In this document: in pieces, positions 43,576 through 54,684 of the stretch
Position numbering within the stretch: position 1 is the stretch's first letter
Layout of the letters: each line of letters starts with the position of its first letter
Source of the DNA: Adiantum capillus-veneris
Lineage: Eukaryota > Streptophyta > Polypodiopsida > Polypodiales > Pteridaceae
Direction of reading: 5' to 3'
Assembly: GCA_014529385.2 (NCBI GenBank)
Contig: CM043942.1
Location: forward strand, 2,646,501-2,706,500
DNA length: 60,000 nucleotides
Notes under the pieces: model-generated
What the model was told of the DNA's origin: nothing
The model's input: the letters and a program-made list of their open reading frames with translations, nothing else
The model's database searches: none
Program-made: the position numbers and the translations under genes

Positions 43576-43816
43576 ATAATGCCAGCGCTAATAAGTAGAG
43601 AGACTTGAGAGAAACCATACCGAAGGTTTTGGACAAACAATCTTTCCTATAGCAACCAATTTAACCAGACAATCTTTCCTACTTGTCAAACATATGCCGA
43701 GTTTCTTGGGGTTAAGCCCCGTGGTTTCGGTCCGTGTTATCTTTTCATAAGGTAAATATTATATTTCTATGGTCTCGCATATGCAATGATGCATAACTTG
43801 AAACTGCAATACTAAC

Positions 43817-43939
43817 CTGTACCATAGCTCCGATTGGTCCGATTGGTGGAGACACAACATGTTCTGTAAAAGTTCCACCGTTACTTGTACCAGCTTCATG
43901 ATCATTAGCGCCTTGGGTTCGAGCACGCTTTGGAGCCAT
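43817..43939 (-). other. 3' LTR copy of putative gag exon 1
   Basis: ATG at 43939 opens 41 codons (MAPKRARTQGANDHEAGTSN onward) ending at a CAG/GTTAGT donor-like junction at 43817/43816. It has the same length as the 5' LTR copy and differs by nine transitions and no indels. As part of the 3' LTR it would not be translated with Gag. Confidence 0.55.
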
Positions 43940-44384
43940 TTTTTTGTATTACACTTATATTATACACTTAGAACTTTAAATTGATCAATTTCCCTAGTAA
44001 TCTCCTTGTTTCCAAAGAGAGTCTGTAATTTGAACCCTCGCCAACTCGGGATTCACACTTAGTGTTGTTGTTCTACATCTAATTTCTATACATCAAATAT
44101 TTTCTAATCGTAATTAATCAAAAATTAAGTGTGTAAACTGTGAGTGAAAGTTTAGGAATGCATTACTCTTATGCTTCACATTTCTAATCCAATTCTAACT
44201 TCAATTTCTATACTTCAACTAAATCAATTTTTAGTATTATTAAAAATTCTACTTAATCTAATTGACAATAAAATTGGTGAATGAGAATTTCATCATGTAT
44301 AATAAGAATATGATGAGTTCTCTTATGTATTAACTTTCAATTAACTATACATAAGTTAATAGTGAAGATGTACTAACTAGAGAG

Positions 44385-44820
44385 AGTAGGTATACTTAGA
44401 GAGATTAGAGTAAGAGAAAACATACACACACATCTTTTCTAAAGTTAATTGAATCTTACTAATCTATTAGGGAAATTAGAGTAAGAGATAGCACGCACAC
44501 ACACATATCCTTCTTAAAGCTAATTGAATCTTACTAATCTATTAGAGAAATTAGAGTAAGAGATAGCACACATACACACATATCCTTCTTAAAACTAATT
44601 GAATGTTACTATCTATTAGAGAGATTAGAGTAAAAGAGAGCACACACACACACATATCCTTCTTAAAACTAATTGAATCTTACTAATCTATTAGAGAGAT
44701 TAGAGTAAGAGATAGCACACACACACAAATAGCTAATTGAATCTTACTAATCTATTAGAGAGATTAGAGTAAGAGATAGCACACATACATCATTCCTAAA
44801 GTTAATTGAATGCTTAATTA
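44385..44820. repeat. Tandem repeat of about 85 bp within the LTR
   Basis: About five units contain ATTAGAGTAAGAGATAGCAC, ACACACACATATCCTTCTTA and ACTAATTGAATCTTACTAAT. The equivalent array in the 5' LTR is 52320-52690. Confidence 0.85.
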
Positions 44821-44955
44821 ATACGCACCTTATTAGTTCACTAGAGTTTTTGTTCTCTTAGTGGTTTGTGGACACCTTCTCTCTAAGAGAAGTGGCAGCA
44901 CTTCGTGATTGCTATAGAAGCAATCTCTATGTCTAAAGTGTGAGCATGGATACTC

Positions 44956-44963
44956 TATTTATA
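44956..44963 (-). promoter_or_regulatory. TATA box in chromovirus 3' LTR
   Basis: GCTATAAATAGAGT on the minus strand. Conserved in the 5' LTR at 52851-52858. Confidence 0.7.
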
Positions 44964-45564
44964 GCAGAAAAGAAAACGTCCAACTTTTTTTCCCAAAAAA
45001 AAAAAATATTTTTTTAAATTTAAAAAAAAAAAAAAAAAATCCCCAAAAAATCATACCCACGTTTTGGTACCCTTGTGGTACCCATCAGCTTGACCACTTT
45101 GTCATTATCATCAAAAGATAAGGCCACACAACCCCTCCTCATTAAGATTAGTCAAGACTAGCCTCTCCTTTTCATGTGACAGTGTGTCCCACTTTGTCCC
45201 CTCCTATGTGAGTCCAAGTGCCTTCATTTGTCATCCCTCTGTATTCTTTTGTGTTTATAATTATTTTATTTATTACCTTATTGATAATTTACTTTACATT
45301 TTTAAGTTAAACTTTACAGTCTTATATTAAGTTTACAGCAGTAAAAGAAAATTCTACAATCAGTAAATAAGTCTTGCAATAAGTTAGTTATTGATTCATA
45401 TAGCTGAACATGTCAGAATTTTGTAGCATAAATTTTAAATTCTAGGTTTTCTCAACCTACGATTCATAATTTGAACTCGAATATCTTTAATAATGAGTGA
45501 TGGTTAAAGAAAAAATGAAATGCGTAATAGAACTTGTGTGAAATTTGAAAGAAGAGACCTTACA

Positions 45565-45574
45565 ATCTCCCCAA
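45565..45574 (-). promoter_or_regulatory. Polypurine tract of chromovirus
   Basis: TTGGGGAGAT on the minus strand, immediately before the TGTAAGG start of the 3' LTR. Confidence 0.75.
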
Positions 45575-45598
45575 CTTAGAATTTGAGATGCCCTCATC

Positions 45599-46060
45599 TC
45601 AAGAACAGTGAAGGGTAATCCTTAAGAAGGATGTCTCATCTTCCCAAGTAGCATCTTCTATAGGGAAATCCTTCCATAAGATAAGATGTTCTTTGATGGA
45701 TCTATTCCTAAGCTTTCTCTCCCGAGTTTCTAGGATAGTATCAGGTTGGAGTTGTAGAACATCTTGAGCAGGTAAAATGATTTGCTCATCATCAAGGACA
45801 TGGTCAGGGTTATATACATAAGGTTTTAACAGACTTACATAAAATACATCATGCACTTTGAGATGAGAAGGGAGTTTTAGTCTATTATCTTGATCACTTA
45901 CAACCTTGATTATTTCGTAAGGTCCACAATATCGGTAGCTAAGTTTCTTATACCTTCCAAGAGACAGATTTCTCTTTTTGGGTTTTACTCATAAGAAAAC
46001 TTTGTCACCTTCTTTGAAAATCCGATCAAATCTTTTTAAGTCGGCGTACTTCTTTTGTCG
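45599..46060 (-). pseudogene. Integrase GPY region and chromodomain
   Basis: After a frameshift near 46055 the minus strand reads YADLKRFDRIFKEGDKVFL, a stop near 45988, LGRYKKLSYRYCGPYEIIKV (GPY motif), LKVHDVFYVSLLKPYV, then a chromodomain near the end (ILETRERKLRNRSIKEHLIL, WKDFPIEDATWEDE) up to the stop at 45599. Chromodomains at this position define chromoviruses and are thought to guide integration to particular chromatin marks. The ORF proper is 45599-45856 (85 aa); the upstream part is in the same frame but behind the stop. Confidence 0.88.
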
Positions 46061-47030
46061 ATCTTGAGCCGCTTGAATATAGCTTTGGTTTGAGCTTCCA
46101 TTTCTTCAAGCATTTTCTTTGAGGCTTCTACCCGTATAGTGGGGTCAGAAAAGTTAAGAGGTGATAAACATTCTTGACCATAAAGAGCATTAAAAGGTGT
46201 CATTCCAATACTTCTATGAGTAGAGGAATTGTATGCATACTCTACCAAGGGTAGTTATTGAATCCACTTGCGAGGTTCTCTATTGCAGTAGGCTCTGAGG
46301 ATGTCTTCAATTACTTGATTAAGTCTTTCAGTTTGGCCATCAGTTTGAGGATGATAAGCAGTACTAAAACATAATTGGGTTCCAATAGCTTGAAACAATG
46401 ATACCCAAAACTTAGAAGTAAACTTGGCATCACGATCGCTGACAATCCTCTTGGGTAAACCATGAATTCTAAAAACCTCCTTCACAAATAGACGAGCAAT
46501 CTCTGAAGTTGTAAAGGTTTTCTTGAGTGGGATTAAGTGAGCCACTTTAGTAAGCAAGTCGACTATGACCATGATTGAATCATAGCCAGCTTGAACAGAA
46601 GGAAACCCGGTGATAAAGTCCATGCTAATACATTCCCATTTCATTTGGGGAATATCTAAAGGATGTAATTTACCTGGCATCTTTAGTCTTTCTGCCTTAA
46701 TCCTTTGACAAGACAAACACTGCTTGATATAGCGAAGGACATCACCCTTCATACCTTGCCAATAGTAACTTCTGCGAATTGCATTGATGGTTTTGGCATA
46801 TCCTGGATGTCCTGAAGTTGGGCCATCATGTGCTTCATATAGGATAGCATTCCTTAGGGTAGAATCCTTAGGTATGCATAGGCGATTCCTATAGTAAATT
46901 TTCCCATCTTCTAAGGAGTAATGTAGAGGTTTAGGCTGATTTGATGATGCCCTCTCTTCATGTAGGATACTAGCAAGAATCTGGTAATCTGCATCTCTGA
47001 CAGCAGCATCCGAGACCTTGTCTAAAATAG
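46036..47030 (-). pseudogene. Integrase zinc-binding domain and catalytic core, chromovirus
   Basis: In the large minus ORF (46255-47937) and its continuation (46036-46248). The HHCC domain includes HDGPTSGHPGYAKTINAIRR and QCLSCQ. The core has WECISMDFITGFPS (first Asp), RIVSDRDAKF (second Asp) and GQTERLNQVIE (Glu). TAA at 46255-46257 breaks the frame just before LVEYAYNSSTHRSIGMTPF. Confidence 0.9.
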
Positions 47031-48231
47031 GGTTGTTAGCCATGGAAATTGCCCCCAGAAAAGATTTACGGCTTAGGGCATCTGCCACAAAATTATCCTT
47101 ACCTGGTCTAAATTTAATATCAAAATCATATTCGTGCATGAGCTCTATCCATCTCCTTTGTCTCATGTTAAGGTTAGGATGGGTGAAAATCCACTTAAGG
47201 CTCTTGTGATCTGTTACCAGTTGGAATTTGCATCCCAATAGATAATGTCTCCATAGCTTGAGAGCGTGAATAACTGCTAGCAATTCTAAATCATGTGTAG
47301 CATAATTCACTTCATGATTCCTAAGCTTTCGAGAAGTATAAGCTACAGGCCTTCCTTCTTGAGTAAGGACTCCTCCTAATGCAAGGTTACTAGCATGTGT
47401 GATCACCTCGAATTCTTGGGTGAAGTCTGGAAGTTTTAAGAGAGGTTCTAAAGCAAGATACTCCTTAAGCTTTTTGAAGCAAGATTCATGTTTTTCTTCC
47501 CAAAGTATCGTAGCTCCTTTCTTTAGCAAGTCGGTTAGTGGTGCAGCTTTAAGAGCATAGTCCTTTACAAAGATCCTGTACCATCCTATGATACCTAAGA
47601 ACCCTCTGACTTCGGTTTGTGAAGTGGGTTGAGGCCATTCCACAATATCTTTGACTTTGTCAGGGTCAATAGAGACTCCTTCAGGTGAAATGATAAACCC
47701 TAAGTAACAGACCTTAGGGGTAAAGATGGTACATTTGCTTTTCTTTGCATACAACTTATTTCGGCGTAAAAGCTCTAACACTTTCCTAACATGTCCTTCA
47801 TGCTCTTCCTCTGATTTGGAATAAATTAAGATATCATCAAAGAATACTAGGACAAAATCTTCCAAGAATTCTCTAAAGATATCGTGCATCAAACGATTGA
47901 AAGTTGCACGAGCATTCGTAAGTTCGAAAGCCATCACTGTAAATTCGTAATGACCATAACGAGTGTTGAAAGCTGTTTTGGAGATATCAGCCTCCTGGAT
48001 TCAAATTTGATGATAGCCAGATCGAAGATCGATCTTTGTGAATATTTTGGCTCCATGTAATCTGTCCAACATCTCATCAATACGAGGAATTGGATATTTA
48101 TTCTTGATGGTAACCTGATTTAAGCCCCTATAATCTATGCAAAGTCGAAGAGAGCCATCCTTTTTCTTTTGGAAGAGAACAGGTGCACCCCATGGAGATG
48201 TACTAGGTCGGATAAACCCTTGCTCAATCAA
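47030..48231 (-). pseudogene. Reverse transcriptase and RNase H, chromovirus
   Basis: 48001-48231 gives [38 protein letters not shown] and [11 protein letters not shown], then TGA (48001-48003). The same frame continues with KTAFNTRYGHYEF and MAFELTNARATFNRL. The RT box FFDDILIYS with both Asp lies near 47834. RNase H follows: ITHASNLALGGVLTQEGRPV, HDLELLAVIHALKLWRHYLL, VTDHKSLKWIF and FVADALSRKS. The usual first Asp of RNase H (DAS) reads HAS. MAFGLTNAP is altered to MAFELTNAR, so RT is also damaged. Confidence 0.92.
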
Positions 48232-48240
48232 CTGCTTGAG

Positions 48241-49844
48241 CTACTCCTTGAGTTCTATAGCCTCTGGAAGTGACATCTTGTACGACGCTCTTGAGACTGG
48301 TTCACTACCTGGAAAATTTTTGATTTCATGGTCTACCTCCCTAGGTGGTGGTAGTTCAGAAAGTTCAGTGGGGAAAACATCCGAAAATTCTTCTAGCCAC
48401 ATTGGTTCAGGGTTGGAAGAAGATGTTTCTACTTTGTTTAGCTTGACTACAAAAATTTGTTGACCCTTGCGTAACCCTTTCAAAAGACGATTAGCTTTGA
48501 CCAAGTAAGCTTTTGGTCGTCCATTCTGGCCTTGAATAGTGACTTCTTGACCTTGGTTGTCCACAAAAGTAACACTTCCTTGGGCATAATGGATATTGGC
48601 ATTATGACTGGCTAACCAATCCATTCCAAGAATTCCGTCATAGATTCCTATGGGTAAGGTTCGAAAAGTAGCAGAAGTAGAGTATTCTCCCAACTTGAAA
48701 TCTATTTTCCCCACGGTGTATTGAGATAACACCTCCTTTCCATTGGCTAATTCAACTCTCATCTTTCTTGCAGGGTGTTGATTAAGTCCTAAACTCCTTA
48801 AACATTTAGGTGACAAGAAAGAATGAGTACTACCACAATCAATAAGAAGCTCAAATTTTTCACCTTGGTGATTTGCATGTGTTTGAATGACAACATATTG
48901 TTGTCTTGCTCTTGGGTTATCAATTGCAGCATGTAGAGTTGCTCTTTCCTCTTGTTCTTCTCCCAATGTTGGTTCTCCTATGATAGCATTGACTGTGGCA
49001 GCCATTCCGCACCCTCGACCTTGTCCTCCATTTCTTCCTCCATGATTTATTATTTGGCCTCGTCCTCTAGCTCGATTAGGTGTATTTGTTGCGGAGAATC
49101 GCCTAGGACATACATTCCTGAAATGTCCTAGCTCGTTGCATTCATAGCATCTAAGATATTCATTTTGAGCTCCATTTGTTGAAGCTGCAACTATTGGATG
49201 AGTTTGGTGAACTGGGTGAACTTGCCTTTGGTTCCACATCATAGGCTGTCCTCTCCTTCCAGCATTCCTTATATTTCCATTTCGCACCCTTTGAGAGTTT
49301 GAAATCTCTTTAGCTAAGGGTTTAGCTCTTAAAAGAGCATCTTGCAAATCTACAGGCCTCATGGCTTCTAGACGTGTATTTAAAAGAGCATTTAGTCCTT
49401 GGCAGAAACAGGCTACTTGTTGATCTACGGTCATTGGCGGAGCATAGCGCCTAAGAGTTACAAATTTGGAGTAGTATTCTTCCACTGTAAGATGAAACTG
49501 ACGTAAGTTGAAGAATTCATTCATCTTAAGGTATTCGTGTGCAAGTGGAAGATAACGTCCTTTGACAGCATACTTAATGTCTTCCCAAGTTTGAGTGTTT
49601 TGAGCTACTTGATTATCTTTGCAGTGTTGTTTCCACCAAAGCTTGGCATCCCCCGTGAGACGAAACATAGACAACATTGCTTGGTTATCGGGAGTAGTAC
49701 CAGCAAAGCAGCAAAATAATCCTCCATCTCTTCAAGCCACACTTCTGCATCGCGCTCAACTAGGGATCCTTCCCCTTTGAAAGAGGGAAGTTTAGCTTGC
49801 TTGAGAAGTAGATTTTTCTCTTGAAGAGATGTATACACCGCACT
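48241..49844 (-). pseudogene. Gag and aspartyl protease, chromovirus (exon 2 of gag-pol)
   Basis: From 49844 the frame reads into LLLKQAKLPSFKGEGSLVER and DAEVWLEEMEDYF, shifts near 49700, and continues as the 478-aa ORF 48241-49677. Capsid: LSMFRLTGDAKLWWKQH, TVEEYYSKFVTLRRYAPPM. Zinc knuckle CYECNELGHFRNVC (CX2CX4HX4C). Protease FELLIDCGSTHSFLSPKCL with ILGMDWL; the catalytic Asp is present but the triad reads DCG. TAG at 48241-48243 separates it from RT in the same frame. No ATG occurs in frame upstream of the capsid domain before a TAA at 49899-49901, so the start codon must come from elsewhere; see the LTR exon at 51744-51866. Confidence 0.88.
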
Positions 49845-50020
49845 CTGTGCAATATAGATTAAGTGAAACTTTATTGGATACTCTAACTTTAATCCACTTT
49901 AAGGTAAGACTTGATCAGACAATAATACAAACAAAAGATAATATTAATCCAAACTTTATTTATATACACATTATTTGCTACCAAGGTTGGTAGTCTTTAG
50001 GTACAAGGATTGTAATGTCT

Positions 50021-50413
50021 CTATATTTTGAGTTTAGTGACTACAAAAGGATAGGCTAAAGGATCAAAATAATAAGTTTCTTTTGACCCTTGAAAGCTAC
50101 GAGATACACATATGGGTCGAATCCTACCACCATGGATAACTTTTGTAACTTGGTTATAGACCCATTGAGTCTGAGATATCTTTTCTCCTCCCAAGGTAAT
50201 GGTAGCATCCGGATTCTTAGTACCAATGAAAAGATAAACTTCGATGACTTTTAATTCCTCTGCCCATCGAAGTTTCTTGAGGTTGGTATCCATGCACCAT
50301 ATCTTGTCAGCATCGATGGTATAGATTCCTCCAGATGGACTCCAGTTGATGCCCCATCCTCTATGCACCCTTGGGATAGGTGGTGCAAACACCCTATCCA
50401 AAATCATCATCAC
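50021..50413 (-). CDS. 130-aa ORF of unknown function between PBS and gag
   Basis: ATG at 50413 opens MMMILDRVFAPPIPRVHRGW and continues with SPSGGIYTIDADKIWCMDTN, ELKVIEVYLFIGTKNPDATI and a C-terminus YYFDPLAYPFVVTKLKI. It is intact and not low-complexity. It lies wholly inside the inferred intron 49845-51743. I do not recognise it; it could be a captured fragment or an accessory ORF. A second ORF (50410-50592, 60 aa) overlaps its start. Confidence 0.45.
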   Translation of the reverse strand: MMMILDRVFAPPIPRVHRGWGINWSPSGGIYTIDADKIWCMDTNLKKLRWAEELKVIEVYLFIGTKNPDATITLGGEKISQTQWVYNQVTKVIHGGRIRPICVSRSFQGSKETYYFDPLAYPFVVTKLKI

Positions 50414-50642
50414 CCTTTTTCAAAACTGATAATTTGGTGATTGGCATGCATTTTCAAACATGATGGTGAACACCTAGAATTTCCGCTAAGCTGAATGAAC
50501 ATTTTCCTATACCACGAAAGTTCAATCTTCAATACCATATAAAAACTCAAAACAATTTTTAAAGGTTCTTCTATTATTTCAAACATTCGCATCCTTCAAT
50601 ATCCAAACATCAATCTAAAAATGTCCCCAAGCTTTAACCTAG

Positions 50643-50654
50643 GCTCTGATACCA
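50643..50654 (-). promoter_or_regulatory. Primer-binding site, tRNA-iMet type
   Basis: TGGTATCAGAGC on the minus strand, one base after the 5' LTR end (50656). This is the standard complement of the 3' end of plant initiator tRNA-Met. Confidence 0.95.
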
Positions 50655-51743
50655 GTGTGAGGTCCCTACCCCTTTTTGAGAGGAGCGGAGTACCTTTGAT
50701 AGGTCTCCAATCCTGAAAAAGAAAAACCAACGGACATTGCCTTAGCTACTACGTAGTCACGGGCATGAACCATTAGTGAAAGATTGGTCCTATCTCGCTA
50801 TGGCGGAGCGTGACCACCATAACCCTATCTAAAAACTATCTATAGTCAATTTTACCTAAAAGTATAAATCTTAGAGTGACCAAACTGTGCACTTTTTTCC
50901 CCATGTTTCAGAAGCAGAGCCGCCAAGGTTTTGTCTCTTTGAGGATTTATGACTTTAAAAAAAACAATTTCTAGCGTTTGAAAGCTACCCGACTCATCGG
51001 GTCCACCCGTCCATAGAATGATACCGTCGGGGTATCATTCTCCCACTTTCCACACAACACTCATCTTTCTTTTGTTATCTAATTACTACCACACTGTTTA
51101 AACATACATGTTCCTTTACTTTATTTATAATACTGGTTCGTTAAAACAGCCCTTCAAACAGTATTACAAACAATAGTCAAACAAGAAGTCGTCCAATTTT
51201 AAACCAACAACCCTTGGATTAGGTTCACTCAAGAATCTCTACTGGCGCTATTATGTCCGATCGGTGTATACATTATTTATAAAAACCCTTGTCCTCATGA
51301 GCGTCCCATACCGCTCGACAAGTACTCGTTGTGCTAATCTGGACGTATTCCTACCACAGCAACAACGATGCCAATCTGGGCGTCATCCTCACGCCACGGC
51401 AAAACAAAACTGCAATATCCAGCTGGACTAATCTGGGTGTACTCCCACCACAGCATCAGCGGTGCCATCCTGGGCGTCATCTCACACCTTGGAAATTGCC
51501 ACATAATGCTAGCGCTAATAAGTAGAGAGACTTGAGAGAAACCATACCGAAGGTTTTGGACAAACAATCTTTCCTATAGCAACCAATTTAACCAGACAAT
51601 CTTTCCTACTTGTCAAATATATGCCGAGTTTCTTGGGGTTAAGCCCCGTGGTTTCGATCCGTGTTTTCTTTTCATAAGGTAAATATTATATTTCTATGGT
51701 CTCACATATGCAATGATGCATAACTTGAAACTGCAATACTAAC

Positions 51744-51866
51744 CTGTGTCATAGCTCCGATTGGTCCGATTGGTGGAGACATAACATGTTCCGCAGGAGT
51801 TCCACCGTTACTTGTATCAGCTTCATGATCATTAGCGCCTTGGGTTTGAGCACGCTTTGGAGCCAT
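51744..51866 (-). CDS. Putative gag exon 1 encoded inside the 5' LTR
   Basis: ATG at 51866 (GGAGCCAT on plus) opens exactly 41 codons, MAPKRAQTQGANDHEADTSN through SPPIGPIGAMTQ. It ends CAG/GTTAGTATT at 51744/51743, a good plant 5' splice site in phase 0. Joining to the acceptor-like TTGCACAG before 49844 gives phase 0 into the gag frame, which otherwise lacks an ATG. The intron would be 1,899 nt and remove the LTR end, PBS and the 130-aa ORF. The basic, Gly/Pro-containing sequence is plausible for a Gag N-terminus. Splicing is inferred, not shown. Confidence 0.6.
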
Positions 51867-52850
51867 TTTTTTGTACTACACTTATATTATACACTTAGAA
51901 CTTTAAATTGGTCAATTTCCCTAGTAATCTCCTTGTTTCCAAAGAGAGTCTGTAATTTGAACCCTCGCCAACTCGGGATTCACACTTAGTGTTGTTGTTC
52001 TACATCTAATTTCTATACATCAAATATTTGCTAATCGTAATTAATCAAAAATAAAGTGTGTAAACTGTGAGTGAAAGTTTAGGAATGCATTACTCTTATG
52101 CTTCACATTTCTAATCCAATTCTAACTTCAATTTCTATACTTCAACTAAACCAATTTTTAGTATTATTAAAAATTCTACTTAATCTAATTGACAATCAAA
52201 TTGGTGAATGAGAATTTCATCATGTATAATAAGAATATGATGAGTTCTCTTATGTATTAACTTTCAATTAACTATACATAAGTTAATAGTGAAGATGTAC
52301 TAACTAGAGAGAGTAGGTACACACGCATCTTTTCTAAAGTTAATTGAATCTTACTAATCTATTAGGAAAATTAGAGTAAGAGATAGCACGCACACACCCA
52401 TATCCTTCTTAAAGCTAATTGAATCTTACTAATCTATTAGAGAAATTAGAGTAAGAGATAGCACACATACACACATATCCTTCTTAAAACTAATTGAATG
52501 TTACTTTCTATTAGAGATATTAGAGTAAAAGAGAGCACACACACACACATATCCTTCTTAAAACTAATTGAATCTTACTAATCTATTAGAGAGATTACAG
52601 TAAGAGATAGCACACACACACAAATAGCTAATTGAATCTTACTAATCTATTAGAGAGATTAGAGTAAGAGATAGCACACATACATCATTCCTAAAGTTAA
52701 TTGAATGCTTAATTAATACGCACCTTATTAGTCCACTAGAGTTTTTGCTCTCTTAGTGGTTTGTGGACGCCTTCTCTCTAAGAGAAGTGGCAGCACTTCG
52801 TGAGCGCTATAGAAGTAATCTCTATGTCTAAAGTGTGAGCATGGATACTC

Positions 52851-52858
52851 TATTTATA
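52851..52858 (-). promoter_or_regulatory. TATA box in chromovirus 5' LTR
   Basis: GCTATAAATAGAGT on the minus strand, about 600 bp into the LTR. It would drive the genomic transcript containing exon 1. Confidence 0.7.
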
Positions 52859-53463
52859 GCAAAAAAGAAAACGTCCAACTTTTTTTCCCAAAAAAAAAAT
52901 ATTTTTTTAAATTATTTTTTTAAAAAAATAAAAAAATATCCCCAAAAAATCATACCCACGTTTTTGGTACCCTTGTGGTACCCATCAGCTTGACCACTTT
53001 GTCATTATCATCAAAAGATAAAGCCACACAGTCCCTCCTCATTAAGATTAGTCAAGACTAGCCTCTCCTTTTCATGTGACAGTGTGTCCCACTTTGTCCC
53101 CTCCTATGTGAGTCCAAGTGCCTTCATTTGTCATCCCTGTGTATTCTTTTGTCTTTATAATTATTTTATTTATTTCCTTATTGATAATTTACTTTACATT
53201 TTTAAGTTAAACTTTACAGTCTTATATTAAGTTTACAGCAGTAAAAGAAAATTCTACAATCAGTAAATAAGTCTTGCAATAAGTTAGTTATTGATTCATA
53301 TAGCTAAACATGTCAGAATTTTGTAGAGTAAATTTTAAATTCTAGGTTTTCTCAACCTACGATTCATAATTTGAATTCGAATATCTTTAATAATGAGTGA
53401 TGGTTAAAAAAAATTTAAATGCGTAATAGAACTTGTGTGAAATTTGAAAGTAGAGACCCATCA

Positions 53464-53468
53464 AGTAC
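53464..53468 (+). repeat. Chromovirus target-site duplication (AGTAC), right
   Basis: Exact repeat of 41398-41402. Confidence 0.85.
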
Positions 53469-53550
53469 GACCCAACAAGTAAGACCAAATCGGAGAATTC
53501 AAGTTAGCCAATGAAGTAACAATGTTTGGATTTTGTAACATTAGTTCTTC

Positions 53551-54406
53551 ATGTATTTTCGATCAGGAAGATTGTACCAGAATAGGAATCCCAGCGTTAG
53601 TAGAGACCAAGTGAGCAACCACTCAATTGACGGTAGTCTGAATCAAAATTCACTACATCCTCTAGAAGCCATTATAGAGGAAATTTTCTTTGATACCTCA
53701 TCAAAAAGATCATACACCATAATGAATGAGGAATTCAACAAGGTGAACCTTAAGAAAGGAATTTTTGTGTTCAAAATTTCAATTTGAGAATGAGCTTAAA
53801 GCCAAAATCTATAAGGATGGAATGGATCGCTACTGTGTTAAGTTGAAAAACAAGCCAAGCGAGTTCAAGGACCTTGTAGATGTGGACTATAACGGAGAGA
53901 AATACTTTGACCGGGAGGGAATGATGTACCGAGTTTTTCACAACCCCTTTATTGTGGACAAATAGGGATTGACTGGCACCAAGGATAAGGTAGATGAACC
54001 ACCCAAGATGGACAAGCAAAAAGTTGTGCTCAGATGCACTAATGAGACAAAGTGGATTATTACAGAAAACACTTACGTGGGGCTATATAAATTCAATAAT
54101 GGAGAACAAACACTCTATTATAGATGCGTTGAACCCCGCATTGAGGAGCTGACTGATTGCAAGAGACTATATGTTTTTACACACATAGAGGGAGGAAGTA
54201 TCTAGGTGGTCATAATGGATAAGCACGGCCAAAAGTACTCTCCTATGGACCGTAAGGAGCTAGAGCGATATACATACTTTGATGGACCACTCCACCAATA
54301 TTATGTAAATATTAAGGAAGGTAAACCCACGACTACTCAAACAAGACCACAAACTGGGCACGTAAGTCTAGTGAGAACCAGAGTGGAAGATTCATTTGGG
54401 CACTAA
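53551..54406 (+). pseudogene. Gag-like N-terminal region of element 3, unfamiliar
   Basis: 53551-53787 (MYFRSGRLYQNRNPSVSRDQ onward) shifts into a second frame that stays open from 53765 to 54406 except for TAGs at 53963-53965 and 54203-54205. The sequence is Tyr/Lys/Asp-rich (YKDGMDRYCVKLKNKPSEF, VDYNGEKYFDREGMMYRVF, ERYTYFDGPLHQYYVNIKEG). FRSGRLYQ may equal NLRSGRVL of the main element Gag. The rest has no evident match to the main Gag. Confidence 0.5.
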
Positions 54407-54684
54407 CAATTCTCGAATACAGGACCATGGGATCAATGGGGTCTAGGGTTTCTTTGAACACACACACATGGACAGTGTAGCACCTGAGTTGACTTACACA
54501 ACTAGAATCCCTCTAACTATTATACTAGATCCAAAAAAACAGTTGGATGAATAATTGGCGGAGAGGACACCAAGTGTAGTTCCAAGGGGAGAATACGAAA
54601 CTAGAGAGACCATGTCAGAAGGACCATGGATGGTTAGGATGGTTGCAGAGTCTAGATGCATGTGACCATCTCAAGTGACCAAGT
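54407..54684 (+). other. Decayed Gag interval, element 3
   Basis: Short stop-rich stretch between the N-terminal region and capsid. No frame stays open. Confidence 0.4.

Larger units (their letters stand above)
41403..45564 (-). repeat. 3' LTR of chromovirus (interrupted)
   Basis: On the minus strand it starts TGTAAGGTC next to the polypurine tract and ends with CCTCACA at 41403. It aligns with 50656-53463 apart from the 41849-43170 insertion and small indels (for example near 44395). A TATAAATA box lies at 44956-44963 (minus). It carries a copy of the putative gag exon 1 (43817-43939). Confidence 0.92.
41403..53463 (-). mobile_element. Complete chromovirus (Ty3/gypsy with chromodomain), 12.06 kb
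   Basis: Minus strand: 5' LTR 50656-53463, tRNA-iMet PBS 50643-50654, Gag, PR, RT, RNase H, IN and chromodomain from about 49844 to 45599, polypurine tract 45565-45574, 3' LTR 41403-45564. Both ends have TG/CA and the TSD is AGTAC. The LTRs are long (2.8 kb without the nested transposon). The 3' LTR is enlarged by a TIR element of 1,322 bp. Several stops and at least two frameshifts make the copy defective. Confidence 0.93.
50656..53463 (-). repeat. 5' LTR of chromovirus
   Basis: 2,808 bp, minus-oriented, TGATGGGTC start at 53463 and CCTCACA end at 50656. The TATA box (52851-52858) is followed about 1 kb downstream by a 41-codon open exon (51744-51866). The 85-bp tandem array and hairpins match the 3' LTR. 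Confidence 0.93.
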
